Below are positions 27,200 through 35,728 of a stretch of 64,000 bases of DNA, in pieces. The notes under the pieces were generated by a model that was not told the origin of the DNA, made no database searches, and saw only the letters and a list, made by a program, of their open reading frames with translations. Both the position numbers and the translations under genes were made by a program. Each line of letters begins with the position of its first letter. Within the stretch, counting starts at the first letter, position 1. Source of the stretch: Cryobacterium sp. Y50 (lineage in GTDB: Bacteria; Actinomycetota; Actinomycetes; Actinomycetales; Microbacteriaceae); contig NZ_PJJM01000105.1 in the NCBI RefSeq assembly GCF_002929805.1, positions 124,001 to 188,000 on the forward strand, in the 5' to 3' direction.

Positions 27200-28702
27200 T
27201 TGACGGATCAAACATTTCAACTCATCGCAATCGTTTTATATCTCGCAGGCATGGTCGTCATCGGCTACTTTGCCTTTCGTCAGACCAAAGACCTTGACGA
27301 CTATATGCTCGCCGGTCGCGGACTCAAACCGGGCACAGCGGCCCTGAGTGCGGGTGCTTCGGACATGTCCGGCTGGCTGTTGCTGGGCCTCCCCGGAGCC
27401 ATCTACGTGTCCGGTCTCGTTGAGGCCTGGATCGCCATCGGTCTTACCATCGGTGCCTGGCTGAACTGGAAATACGTGGCCCCGCGGCTGCGCTCCTACA
27501 CCTTCGTGTCAAAGAACTCGATCACCATCCCGAGCTTCTTCGAAAACCGGCTGAAAGACTCGTCGCGGCTATTGCGCGTGGTCTCCGGCCTCATTATTTT
27601 GGTGTTCTTCACCTTCTACGTCTCCTCCGGCATGGTGGCCGGTGGCGTGTTCTTCGAGGAGTCCTTCGGCTCCACCTTCCTCACCGGCATGTTGATCGTG
27701 GGCGGCATCACCCTGCTCTACACGCTGTTCGGTGGCTTTCTCGGTGCCACCCTCACCGACGTTGCCCAGGGCATCCTCATGCTCATCGCGCTGATCGCCG
27801 TTCCCCTCGTAGCACTGAACGCCACTGGCGGAGTCGTTGCGACCCTCGACTCCATCCGCGAAGTCAATCCCGACCTGCTGTCCATCACCGCCGGCGGATC
27901 CGTGCTCGGTGTCATCTCGGCCGCTGCCTGGGGCCTCGGTTATGTTGGCCAGCCGCACATTATCGTGCGTTTCATGGCCATGCGCACCCCGCAGGACGCC
28001 AAGGCCGGTCGTCGCATTGGCATCGGCTGGATGGTCGCCACCGCCCTGGGTGCTGTTGCGACCGCCCTGATCGGTATCGCGTACTTTCAGCAGAACCCAG
28101 ACCTGGATCTCGCAAACCCAGAGACGGTGTTCCTGATCCTCTCGCAAACCCTGTTCCACCCCTTCATTGCAGGCCTCGTGTTGGCCGCTGTGCTCGCCGC
28201 AATTATGAGCACCATTTCCTCGCAGCTGATCGTGTCATCCTCGGCGTTGGTTGAGGACCTCTACAAGATCGTCGGCAAGAAGGCTTCGCCGAAGCAGCTG
28301 GTCATGCTCGGCCGTAGCGGCGTGCTGCTCGTGGCCGTCATCGCCGCACTGATCGCGCTGCAGCAGAACTCGACCATTCTCGACCTGGTCGGCTTCGCCT
28401 GGGCCGGCTTCGGTGCCGCCTTCGGACCAGTGGTCATCCTCTCGCTGTACTGGAAGAAGCTGTCCACCTGGGGGGCGCTAGCCTCCATGATCACCGGTGC
28501 TGTCGTCGTGTTCGTCTGGGGCAACTCGGCCCTGGGCGACATCCTGTATGAGATCGTGCCGGGCTTTGCGGCCAGCCTGATCGTGGCCGTCGTGGTCTCC
28601 CTGGCTACGTTCAAGCCGAACGCCGAAATCGACGCCGAATTCGACCTTGCTGCGGAACAAGCGCACCCGAAGTACCAGGCTCCCAACAAGGTTTCGGTCT
28701 AA
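27200..28702 (+). CDS. putP: Sodium/proline symporter
   Basis: A 500-residue sodium:solute symporter with about 13 helices. PutP-specific features include AGRGLKPGTAALSAGASDMS near the N-terminus, the GWLLLGLPGAIYVSGL stretch of helix 2, YVGQPHIIVRFMAMR and the SSQLIVSSSALVEDLY segment. It imports proline with Na+. The TTG start at 27200 follows AAAGGAA by 6 bp. It is monocistronic, with a 242-bp upstream gap shared with the divergent CoA-transferase gene. Confidence 0.95.
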   Translation: MTDQTFQLIAIVLYLAGMVVIGYFAFRQTKDLDDYMLAGRGLKPGTAALSAGASDMSGWLLLGLPGAIYVSGLVEAWIAIGLTIGAWLNWKYVAPRLRSYTFVSKNSITIPSFFENRLKDSSRLLRVVSGLIILVFFTFYVSSGMVAGGVFFEESFGSTFLTGMLIVGGITLLYTLFGGFLGATLTDVAQGILMLIALIAVPLVALNATGGVVATLDSIREVNPDLLSITAGGSVLGVISAAAWGLGYVGQPHIIVRFMAMRTPQDAKAGRRIGIGWMVATALGAVATALIGIAYFQQNPDLDLANPETVFLILSQTLFHPFIAGLVLAAVLAAIMSTISSQLIVSSSALVEDLYKIVGKKASPKQLVMLGRSGVLLVAVIAALIALQQNSTILDLVGFAWAGFGAAFGPVVILSLYWKKLSTWGALASMITGAVVVFVWGNSALGDILYEIVPGFAASLIVAVVVSLATFKPNAEIDAEFDLAAEQAHPKYQAPNKVSV

Positions 28703-28812
28703 CCAGCCTCAGACCGCGCGCTGCAACGGCATCCGCCGCTGGCCTCACGGTCGGCTGCCGGTGCCGTTGGTGTTGATATCAGCCCACAGGCGCCACGACG
28801 AGCAGATCATCG

Positions 28813-29013
28813 ATGGTGCAGATCATCGAAGCGTTGGTCGGGAACACGGTGGCGTCCGGCGGTTTTGCCGGGCTGACCGAGCGCGTTGTGCTGGCGACGG
28901 TGCCGTCCGGGTCTGACGACGCTGTCGCATCCACGCTACAGGTCAAGCTGGGACAGACGGCGGTGAAGGAGGCTGCCGGGGGCTGGTTTTCCTGCGGACC
29001 CCCAGCAGGCTAG
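28813..29013 (+). CDS. Unrecognised short open frame in the gap after putP
   Basis: A 66-codon frame (MVQIIEALVGNTVASG...) with high GC at third positions, as in real genes here, but with no ribosome site and no family I recognise. The tail runs into a short tandem repeat. It could be a fragment of a lost gene. The rest of the 376-bp gap between putP and the exonuclease gene shows nothing clear. Confidence 0.2.
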   Translation: MVQIIEALVGNTVASGGFAGLTERVVLATVPSGSDDAVASTLQVKLGQTAVKEAAGGWFSCGPPAG

Positions 29014-29037
29014 ACCCAGCAGGCTAGACCCAGCAGG
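29001..29037. repeat. Short tandem repeat, 14-bp unit
   Basis: CCCAGCAGGCTAGA occurs twice in direct tandem, followed by a partial third copy (CCCAGCAGG). It lies in non-coding sequence 40 bp downstream of the exonuclease III stop. Confidence 0.7.
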
Positions 29038-29078
29038 TGGGTGGGACAACCCCTCGGTGCGGCAGAACAGCGCAGGGC

Positions 29079-29915
29079 TTAGAAGATCATCGGGCGGTCG
29101 TCGTCATCGCCGCCCAGGTCGAGGTCGACGAGCACTGGAACGTGGTCGCTCGGGGCGTCGCCCTTGCGCTCGTTGCGGTGGATGCTGGCATCCGTTACCA
29201 GATCGGCGAAGGCGGGCGAGCCGAGAATGAAGTCGATGCGCATACCCTCGTTGCGCGGAAATCGCAGCTGTTTGTAGTCCCAGAAGGTGAACCCTTCCGG
29301 CACGATCGGCCGCACGACATCGGTCAAGCCGGCCTGCTCGAAGGCGTCGAACGCCGCGCGCTCAAGCGCCGAAATGTGAGTAGAAACGCCGAGTACGAAG
29401 CTCGGGTCACCCATATCTTCGTCGCGCGGCGCGACGTTCCAGTCGCCCATCATGGCCAGCGCGAGCGCCGGATGCTGGCTAAGTTCCGCGGCCGCGTGGG
29501 TCTCGAGGGCCCTCAGCCAGGCCAGCTTGTAGTCGTAGTGCGGGTCGCCGAGCGCGCGCCCGTTCGGCACGTACAAGCTCCACAGGCGCAGGTCGTTCAC
29601 GGTCACGCCGAGCGCGCGCGCCTCGAGCGGCTGGTCTGGACCGACCGCACCCTTCAGGAAGCCGGGCATATTCGGAAAATTGGTGACGACATCGGTCATC
29701 GGCTCGCGGCTGGCAAACGCAACGCCATTCCACTGGCTCAGACCGTGGATGGCGAGGTCGTAGCCTGCGTCCTCGAACACCTGCGAGGGAAACTGCTCGG
29801 GCTTGCACTTGATCTCCTGCATGGCCAGAACGTCGATATCCTCGCGTTCCATCCAGTCGACGATTCGTCCGGAGCGGGCACGAACGGAGTTGACGTTCCA
29901 GGTGGCGATGCGCAT
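29079..29915 (-). CDS. xth: Exodeoxyribonuclease III
   Basis: A 278-residue AP endonuclease/3'-exonuclease of the ExoIII family, acting in base excision repair. Catalytic motifs are complete: N-terminal MRIATWNVNSVRAR, LAMQEIKCKPEQF with the metal-binding Glu, GDWNVAPRDEDM with the Asp/Asn pair, RIDFILGS, and the terminal SDHVPVLVDLDL with the catalytic Asp-His. Length is normal. It is divergent from the F420-dependent dehydrogenase gene. Confidence 0.95.
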   Translation of the reverse strand: MRIATWNVNSVRARSGRIVDWMEREDIDVLAMQEIKCKPEQFPSQVFEDAGYDLAIHGLSQWNGVAFASREPMTDVVTNFPNMPGFLKGAVGPDQPLEARALGVTVNDLRLWSLYVPNGRALGDPHYDYKLAWLRALETHAAAELSQHPALALAMMGDWNVAPRDEDMGDPSFVLGVSTHISALERAAFDAFEQAGLTDVVRPIVPEGFTFWDYKQLRFPRNEGMRIDFILGSPAFADLVTDASIHRNERKGDAPSDHVPVLVDLDLGGDDDDRPMIF

Positions 29916-30040
29916 GCCACCAGCCTATAAGCCGCGAAGCGGATGCTGCTGCTCGTGGTATCGAATGCGGCCCGAGCCGTGTTGCGATTGAATGGGTACG
30001 CAGTTGATAGGTACAGTCACCAATGCGCAGGAAGGTCACA

Positions 30041-31042
30041 ATGACGGAGTTGCAGATTGGCTATGCGGCCATGTTGGAGCAGTTCGCACCGGCCGAGGCG
30101 GTCGCTCTTTCGGCCTACGCCGAGGAGCACGGCTTCACCGGCGTGATGGCGGCCGACCACTTTCAACCGTGGGTTCCGGCCCAGGGCCAGTCGAGTTTCG
30201 TCTGGAGCGTGCTTGCCTCGATCGCCGAGCGCACCACGGGTGACTTCGGCCCCGGCGTGACCGCGCCGACCTTTCGCTGGCACCCGGCCATGGTCGCCCA
30301 GGCCTCCGCAACGCTTGCTTCGATGTATCCCGGCCGGCACTGGCTGGGCCTGGGTTCGGGTGAAGCCCTGAACGAGCACATCGTCGGCGGCTACTGGCCC
30401 GAAGCTCCCGAACGCATCAACCGCATGTTCGAGGCCATCGAAATCATCTCGAAGCTGTTCACCGGCTCGATCGCCGGTAAGGACGTCAAGCATTCCGGCC
30501 AGTTCTTCAAGCTCGAGTCAACCCGGTTATGGACCATGCCCGAGATCGCTCCGGAGATTCTGGTTGCCACCGCCGGACCGGTCACCGCTAAGCGCGCCGG
30601 TCGCCTGGCCGATGGCCTCATCACGGTCGGCGCTCCGCTGGAGAAGATCTCAATGCTGTTCGGCAAGTTCGATGACGGTGCCCGCGAGGCCGGCAAGGAC
30701 CCTTCGGCGATGCCCAAGGTGCTGCAGCTGCACATGAGCTGGGCCGAAACCGACGAAGAGGCCAGGACCAACGCGCTGCACGAGTGGCCGAACGGTGGCA
30801 TGAAGTTTCCGAAGGGGGACATTCGTTCACCGTTCGAGTTCGAGCAGATGGCCAAGCTGGTGCGCCCCGAAGATTTCGAGGGCCGCATGATCATCTCGGC
30901 CGACCCCGACGAACACCGCAAGTACATTCAGAAGTTCGTCGACCTCGGCTTCGATCGCATCTACCTGCACAACGTGGGCCGCAATCAGAAGCAGTGGATC
31001 GACGTCTTCGGTGCATCCGTTCTGCCGAAGCTCGTTCGGTAG
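30041..31042 (+). CDS. LLM-class F420-dependent oxidoreductase, glucose-6-phosphate dehydrogenase-like
   Basis: A 333-residue TIM-barrel oxidoreductase related to F420-dependent glucose-6-phosphate dehydrogenase. Family segments include LSAYAEEHGFTGVMAADHFQ, WSVLASIAERT, GLGSGEALNEHIVG and DPDEHRKYIQKFVDLGFDRI. F420 enzymes of this group reduce F420 or use F420H2. The start at 30041 follows AGGAAGG by 6 bp; an ATG 18 bp earlier is weaker. The stop touches the ATG of cofE, so this enzyme and the last step of F420 synthesis are co-expressed. Confidence 0.9.
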   Translation: MTELQIGYAAMLEQFAPAEAVALSAYAEEHGFTGVMAADHFQPWVPAQGQSSFVWSVLASIAERTTGDFGPGVTAPTFRWHPAMVAQASATLASMYPGRHWLGLGSGEALNEHIVGGYWPEAPERINRMFEAIEIISKLFTGSIAGKDVKHSGQFFKLESTRLWTMPEIAPEILVATAGPVTAKRAGRLADGLITVGAPLEKISMLFGKFDDGAREAGKDPSAMPKVLQLHMSWAETDEEARTNALHEWPNGGMKFPKGDIRSPFEFEQMAKLVRPEDFEGRMIISADPDEHRKYIQKFVDLGFDRIYLHNVGRNQKQWIDVFGASVLPKLVR

Positions 31043-31888
31043 ATGACGTACGATTCCCGGCCCGACGCCGCGGCCGCTGAAGTGGGCGCTATGGAGCTAT
31101 TCGGCCTCAAGGTGTTCACCCTCGGTGGTTTTGGCGAGATTCAGGCTGGCGACGACCTCGCCGACCTGATCGCCGAGGCCGCACAGTCGCGCCTGATAGA
31201 CGGCGATATTCTGGTCGTGACCAGCAAAATCGTCTCCAAAGCCGAAGGACGTTTCGCCCGCGCCGCCGATCGGGAACAAGCGATCACCGACGAGACCGTG
31301 CGCATCGTGGCGTCGCGGGCGTACCCCGGCGGCCTCACCCGCATCGTCGAGAACCGGCAGGGCCTGGTCATGGCGGCGGCCGGCGTCGACACCAGCAATG
31401 CGCCCGACGGGGTGGTGCTGTTGCTGCCGGTTGATCCGGATAAGTCGGCGCGTGCCATCTGCGCGGCCCTGCGCGAACGCACCGGACTGCGGCTCGGCGT
31501 GCTCGTGACCGACACCGCCGGACGCCCGTGGCGGGAAGGCCAGACCGACATTGCCATTGGTGCGGCCGGGCTCGCGGTACTCGATGACCTGCGCGGCACA
31601 ACGGATGCCTCCGGTCGCCGCCTCGACGTCACCGTCGCGGCGGTCGCCGACGAGATCGCCGGCGCCGCCGACCTGGTCCAAGGCAAGACCAGCGGCAACC
31701 CGGTCGCTGTGATCCGCGGTCTCGGTCGACTGGTCGGAGAAATGGATGTCGCCGGTGCGCGGGCGCTGCAACGGCCGAGCGACACCGACATGTTTCGACT
31801 CGGCACGGCTGAGGCCCGCGCCGAAGGGTACGCGGAGGGTTTCGCGGCCGGGCGCGCCGCCGGCGGTGCGACGGGTTCGGCCAGCTGA
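31043..31888 (+). CDS. cofE: Coenzyme F420-0:L-glutamate ligase
   Basis: A 281-residue single-domain CofE, which adds gamma-linked glutamates to F420-0 using GTP. Family segments are [17 protein letters not shown], the [22 protein letters not shown] region that includes the conserved GVDTSN, and [20 protein letters not shown]. Mycobacterial FbiB carries an extra C-terminal nitroreductase-like domain; it is absent here, replaced by an Ala/Gly-rich tail of about 30 residues. It directly follows the F420-dependent dehydrogenase gene. A 232-bp stretch after it shows nothing clear. Confidence 0.92.
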   Translation: MTYDSRPDAAAAEVGAMELFGLKVFTLGGFGEIQAGDDLADLIAEAAQSRLIDGDILVVTSKIVSKAEGRFARAADREQAITDETVRIVASRAYPGGLTRIVENRQGLVMAAAGVDTSNAPDGVVLLLPVDPDKSARAICAALRERTGLRLGVLVTDTAGRPWREGQTDIAIGAAGLAVLDDLRGTTDASGRRLDVTVAAVADEIAGAADLVQGKTSGNPVAVIRGLGRLVGEMDVAGARALQRPSDTDMFRLGTAEARAEGYAEGFAAGRAAGGATGSAS

Positions 31889-32120
31889 GCTTCGCGGGGC
31901 GGGCCGGGCAGTGCGCGGCCGTTTCCTGCAGGCGCTGTCGTGACCGGCTCGCGCGCCTGGCTTGTCAGCCGCGCGAGCAACAGCGAGGTGCTGGCGCAGC
32001 ACATGGCAGCGCGACCCGTGCCGTCCGCCAGCCGGAGCCGGGCGTGTCTGCAGCAATTGGTCCCGCCATCCACTCTGCTGGAAACCGGGCCTGCCGGACG
32101 CGCCTCGCAGGCGAAGAATC

Positions 32121-32522
32121 CTAGATCGAGATGGTGAGGTTCTGGATCAGGCCGGTCTCGGGCTCGAGTTCGAAGCGGTAGCTCAGGTCGACGCTGCGGC
32201 CCGGAAAGTTGCCCTCGATGCGATTGATGACGGTCGTCGCTGACTCGTCTGTCTCGGTACCCAGCAGCGTCGTGGTGTACTCAAACTCCGCGGCGCTGCC
32301 CGCCAGCCAGGCCGCGATGGCCGCTTCGCCGGTGTACGTCTTGCCGTCATCCACGACGACAGCGTTTTCGACGAAGGTCTGGCGGGCTGACGCTGGCTTG
32401 GCGCTGACGCTGCGCTCAAGGTAGGTGACAACCGCCATGGGGAGCGCCCGAGCCTGTGCGGTGGGTGACTGTGTGGTGGGTGACTGTGCGGTAAGTGACT
32501 GTGCGGTGAGTGACGCTGACAT
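32121..32522 (-). CDS. NTF2/SnoaL-like protein with a repetitive N-terminus
   Basis: A 133-residue protein. The region from about residue 29 (MAVVTYLERSVSAKPAS, then FVENAVVVDDGKTYTGEAAI) has the cone-shaped NTF2/SnoaL-like pattern, a fold used for ligand binding or for varied enzymes. The first 28 residues are four near-copies of a five-residue repeat (SPTAQ-like) encoded by a 60-bp tandem repeat. A strong AGGAGG site 5 bp before ATG 32522 says the repeats are translated, rather than the internal Met being the start. Function unknown. Confidence 0.75.
   Translation of the reverse strand: MSASLTAQSLTAQSPTTQSPTAQARALPMAVVTYLERSVSAKPASARQTFVENAVVVDDGKTYTGEAAIAAWLAGSAAEFEYTTTLLGTETDESATTVINRIEGNFPGRSVDLSYRFELEPETGLIQNLTISI
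32456..32515. repeat. Tandem repeat, four 15-bp units
   Basis: Four imperfect copies of a 15-bp unit (GTGCGGTGGGTGACT and variants) encode the repeated N-terminus of the NTF2-like protein. As the unit is a multiple of three, copy-number change would keep the frame. Confidence 0.85.
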
Positions 32523-32654
32523 GGGACCTCCTGGGCCGTTCCAACGAACGTAGTCGGGTCGATGGATGTATCTACTCGACCCTTGAGGCTACCGCGCCGG
32601 GTGGTCCCTGGAGCGTGCTCGCCAGAGAGGGAAAGCGCTGGTAACGTAATCCCT

Positions 32655-32891
32655 ATGGAAGTAACTCTCGATGCCGTCGGCCGGCTCATGGTCCCCAAGG
32701 CCCTGCGCGATGCACTGGGACTCCACCCCGGGTCAACCGTGGATATTTCTCAATACGGTAGTGGGCTGCAGGTTCTGCCAGCGGGACGGACAGCCCGACT
32801 CGTCGACGAAGCCGGGGTGCTGGTGGCTGCGTCCTCGACTCCCATCGACGATGACATCGTCTTTGGCCTGATCGATGCCGGACGCCGTTGA
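32655..32891 (+). CDS. AbrB/MazE-type antitoxin of a VapBC-like pair
   Basis: A 78-residue protein with a swapped-hairpin AbrB fold at the N-terminus ([22 protein letters not shown] followed by [17 protein letters not shown]) and a short toxin-binding tail. It should bind its own promoter and neutralise the PIN-domain toxin encoded next, whose TTG start overlaps its TGA. ATG 32655 is the likely start; no strong ribosome site is seen. Confidence 0.88.
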   Translation: MEVTLDAVGRLMVPKALRDALGLHPGSTVDISQYGSGLQVLPAGRTARLVDEAGVLVAASSTPIDDDIVFGLIDAGRR

Positions 32892-33304
32892 AGACGCTCG
32901 TCGCACTCGATACCAGCGTCGCGATTCCCCTGCTCGTAACGAGCCACCGGGCGCACCGAGCGGTTGTCGACTGGTGGCAGGGACGTGAGGTGGCGCTTGC
33001 CGGGCACGCGCTGGCTGAGACCTATTCGGTGCTCACGCGGTTGCCCGGTGACGCACGGCTTGACCCCGAATCGGCGTCCCGACTCTTGGCGACGCGGTTT
33101 GTGACACCGGTCCTGATGTCCGCTGAAACGGCACGTCGGTTGCCGACAGTCCTCGCAGACCTGGGTCTTGCCGGTGGTGCTGTCTACGATGCATTAGTGG
33201 CCCTCGCGGCACAGGAGAATGACTGTGTTCTCGCCACCCGAGATGCTCGTGCCAAAGCGACCTATGATGCCATTGGCGTTCGGCTTGAAGTCGTTGGCCG
33301 CTAA
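32888..33304 (+). CDS. PIN-domain ribonuclease toxin (VapC family)
   Basis: A 138-residue PIN-domain protein. The acidic residues that bind Mg2+ are visible in [12 protein letters not shown] (first Asp), [14 protein letters not shown] (Glu), [14 protein letters not shown] (Asp) and VLATRDARA (Asp). VapC toxins cut tRNA or rRNA. It is translationally coupled to the AbrB-type antitoxin. The cofC gene starts within or just after its 3' end, so toxin-antitoxin and F420 genes share a transcript. Confidence 0.9.
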   Translation: MKTLVALDTSVAIPLLVTSHRAHRAVVDWWQGREVALAGHALAETYSVLTRLPGDARLDPESASRLLATRFVTPVLMSAETARRLPTVLADLGLAGGAVYDALVALAAQENDCVLATRDARAKATYDAIGVRLEVVGR

Positions 33305-33308
33305 CTCG

Positions 33309-33950
33309 TTGGCCGCCGGCTGGGTCGTCGTGGTGCCGGTCAAAGGAAGCTCGGGCGCCAAGAGCCGGCTCGGGAACATGCCGGAGCGGGCGGCGCTCGC
33401 CGACACGATCGCTCTCGACACGGTGACGGCGCTACTCGCAGCATCCGCCGTGGACCGCGTGTTCGTGGTGACCGGCAGCGGGCGCCTCGGTATTCGCCTC
33501 GCTGCCCTCGGGGCGGTGATCGTGCCGGAAACGGTGGCCAACACCACGGGGCACGACCGGCTAAACGCCGCGATCGAGCAGGGCATCGCCGCGGCCCGGC
33601 TCGTTTGCCCGGATGCGAACCTAGCCGTGATGACCGGGGACCTGCCCGCCCTGCGATTGGCCGATGTCGACACCGTGTTCGGGCTCGCCGCGGCACATCT
33701 GCGCTCGATGGTGCCGGACGCCGAAGGCATTGGCACGACGACTCTGTTGGCCCGAGCGGGCGTCATGTTGGTGCCCCGGTTCGGCCTGGACTCCCGCGCC
33801 GCGCACGAGAAGGCCGGCCACGTGGTGCTCGATCTACCGTCGCGCTCATCGATTCGGCGCGACGTGGATACCGCCGCCGACCTCGACGTGGCACGCGCGC
33901 TCGGGCTCGGGCCGAACACGAGCGTGCTGCTCGATAGTGTTCAGCACTGA
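33309..33950 (+). CDS. cofC: 2-phospho-L-lactate guanylyltransferase (or phosphoenolpyruvate guanylyltransferase)
   Basis: A protein of about 213 residues that activates 2-phospholactate or phosphoenolpyruvate with GTP for F420 synthesis. Family segments are the N-terminal WVVVVPVKGSSGAKSRLG, TGHDRLNAAIEQGI, AVMTGDLPALRLADVD, GTTTLLA and SRAAHEKAGHVVLD, all typical of CofC. The start is uncertain. TTG 33309 fits the family length, TTG 33294 is equally possible, and the frame is open from 33219 inside vapC. No clear ribosome site precedes either. It converges on cofD with a 3-bp gap. Confidence 0.9.
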   Translation: MAAGWVVVVPVKGSSGAKSRLGNMPERAALADTIALDTVTALLAASAVDRVFVVTGSGRLGIRLAALGAVIVPETVANTTGHDRLNAAIEQGIAAARLVCPDANLAVMTGDLPALRLADVDTVFGLAAAHLRSMVPDAEGIGTTTLLARAGVMLVPRFGLDSRAAHEKAGHVVLDLPSRSSIRRDVDTAADLDVARALGLGPNTSVLLDSVQH

Positions 33951-33953
33951 AGT

Positions 33954-34943
33954 TTAGTTAGCGGCAACCAGACGCAGCGCGGCGCCGGCCAGCGCGGTCG
34001 TGGTGGGCAGGTCGGTCATCCACAGTGGCACCGCAGCTGAGCGGATGCCGGCGGCCGCCAGCGCGGGCAGCGCCGTGGCATCCGTTTCATCGATCAGCCA
34101 GCCATCGAGTATCCCGCCGGAATGCCGCGACCCATAGTGCAAACCCACGCCCACAGCGGTCGTCTCCACTCCAATTGTCGACAGACACGCGTCGGCCATC
34201 CCACGCACCGCCACGCCGCCGATGATCGGGGACACCCCGACCACTTGGGCGGCCGTGGAGCGCAGGGCGTCGCGCACGCCAGGCACCGCCAGAATCGTGC
34301 CGACCGACACAACCGGATTCGACGGCGGAAGCACAACGAAGTCGGCCGTGTTGATGGCTTTGAGTACACCCGGAGCGGCGACCGCGTCGGTGAGTCCGCG
34401 CTGGATGAATCCGCTCACGGCTACCCGAGCGCGGTACCGAACCCACCATTCCTCAAAGTGAATATAATCGCCACTAGCATGTTCGTCAATATTCTCCGCG
34501 AGGCATACGTGAGTTTCGACCGGCTGATCGCTCATCGGCAACAGCCGCACCCCCGGCTGCCAGCGGCGGCAGAGAAACTCGGTCGCCTCCGACAGGGTAG
34601 AGCCATTTCGCAGCAGATCGGTTCGTACGATGTGCGTGGCGAGGTCGAGGTCCCCGAGTGTAAACCACGACCAGCCGCGACCATAGGCGGCGATCTCGGC
34701 TGAGGTCCGGCGGGTTTCAGCGGGTCGGCCCCAGCCCTGCTCCTCGTTGATACCACCGCCCAGCGTGTACATGATTGTGTCGAGGTCGGGGCAGATCCGC
34801 AGCCCGTCGAGCCACAGGTCGTCGCCGGTGTTCACGATCACAGTGACCGCCGTATCGGGTGCTGCAACGGCGAGGTGCGCCAGCAGCCCCCGGGTGAAGC
34901 GGGCGCCTCCGACCCCTCCGGCCAGGACAGTGACATTTCTCAT
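33954..34943 (-). CDS. cofD: 2-phospho-L-lactate transferase
   Basis: A 329-residue CofD/FbiA, which joins the phospholactyl (or enolpyruvyl) group from CofC's product onto FO to give F420-0 or its dehydro form. Family motifs are the N-terminal VTVLAGGVGGARFTRGL, VIVNTGDDLWLDGLRICPDL, TLGGGINEEQGWGR, WFTLGDLDLATHIVRT and VLPPSNPVVSVGTIL. Its start overlaps the stop of the importer ATPase by 4 bp, making it the last gene of the uptake operon. That arrangement is the strongest hint that the importer supplies CofD's substrate. Confidence 0.94.
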   Translation of the reverse strand: MRNVTVLAGGVGGARFTRGLLAHLAVAAPDTAVTVIVNTGDDLWLDGLRICPDLDTIMYTLGGGINEEQGWGRPAETRRTSAEIAAYGRGWSWFTLGDLDLATHIVRTDLLRNGSTLSEATEFLCRRWQPGVRLLPMSDQPVETHVCLAENIDEHASGDYIHFEEWWVRYRARVAVSGFIQRGLTDAVAAPGVLKAINTADFVVLPPSNPVVSVGTILAVPGVRDALRSTAAQVVGVSPIIGGVAVRGMADACLSTIGVETTAVGVGLHYGSRHSGGILDGWLIDETDATALPALAAAGIRSAAVPLWMTDLPTTTALAGAALRLVAAN

Positions 34944-35728
34944 ATGTTTCCCTTCGATGTGGGGGCCGAGTAGACGATAACCGGATGCCCTCCGCGTGGA
35001 TGCGCCAGAATGAAACAGTCCACCCCATAGACGGCTCCGATAATTTCGGGGGTCAGCACCTCGGCGGGCGTGCCAGCGGCGACCAGTCGACCCGCGTCGA
35101 GCAGCAGAATGTGGTCACAGTACGCGGCGGCGAGGTTGAGGTCGTGCAGCGCCATGATCGCCGTCAATTGCAGGTCGCGCACCTGAGCAAGCAGCGACAG
35201 CTGGGCGCTTACATCGAGGTGGTTGGTTGGTTCGTCGAGTAGCAACAGGCTCGGTTGCTGCGCCATCGCCCGGGCAATTTGCACGCGCTGCTGCTGCCCG
35301 CCACTGAGGGTCTGCCAGGATCGGTCGGTGAGTGATGCCGCGCCGACCGAGGCGAGGGCTCTCAGGGCGACAGCGCGGTCATCCCCGGCGGCGAACGAGC
35401 CGAGCAGTCGGCTGCGATGCGGAATACGCCCGAGCAGCACTACCTCGAGCACGGTGAGTTCCACACTCGGCGACGCGTTCTGTTCGAGCAGGGCGATGCG
35501 GCGGGCCGCTTCGCGGCGCGGTAGGGATCCAACCGTGACGCCGTCGAGGTCGACGGTGCCTCCAGCCGCTTGTTCGATGCCAGCCACGAGGCGCAGCAGC
35601 GTGGATTTTCCGGCACCGTTCGGCCCGAGCAGCCCGGTCACGCTGCCGGTGGGCATCGACGCGGAGATGTCGCGCAAAATCATGCTGCCGTCGATGCCGA
35701 ACGACAGACCGTTCAGGTCTACGCCCAC
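34940..35728 (-). CDS. ABC transporter ATP-binding protein, putative F420-precursor importer
   Basis: A 262-residue ATPase of the FecE/BtuD type. Walker A is GPNGAGKST (35-43), the signature is LSGGQQQRVQIARAM, Walker B is LLLLDEPTNHLD. The sequence and setting match the actinobacterial three-gene cassette described in protein-family collections as a probable F420-0 importer. It overlaps the permease upstream by 10 bp and cofD downstream by 4 bp. Confidence 0.9.
   Translation of the reverse strand: MGVDLNGLSFGIDGSMILRDISASMPTGSVTGLLGPNGAGKSTLLRLVAGIEQAAGGTVDLDGVTVGSLPRREAARRIALLEQNASPSVELTVLEVVLLGRIPHRSRLLGSFAAGDDRAVALRALASVGAASLTDRSWQTLSGGQQQRVQIARAMAQQPSLLLLDEPTNHLDVSAQLSLLAQVRDLQLTAIMALHDLNLAAAYCDHILLLDAGRLVAAGTPAEVLTPEIIGAVYGVDCFILAHPRGGHPVIVYSAPTSKGNI

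Noticed and set aside
31889-32120. Possible gene after cofE (a 65-codon frame from 31940)
   Set aside because: No ribosome site, no similarity, and the translation is compositionally odd; treated as intergenic.
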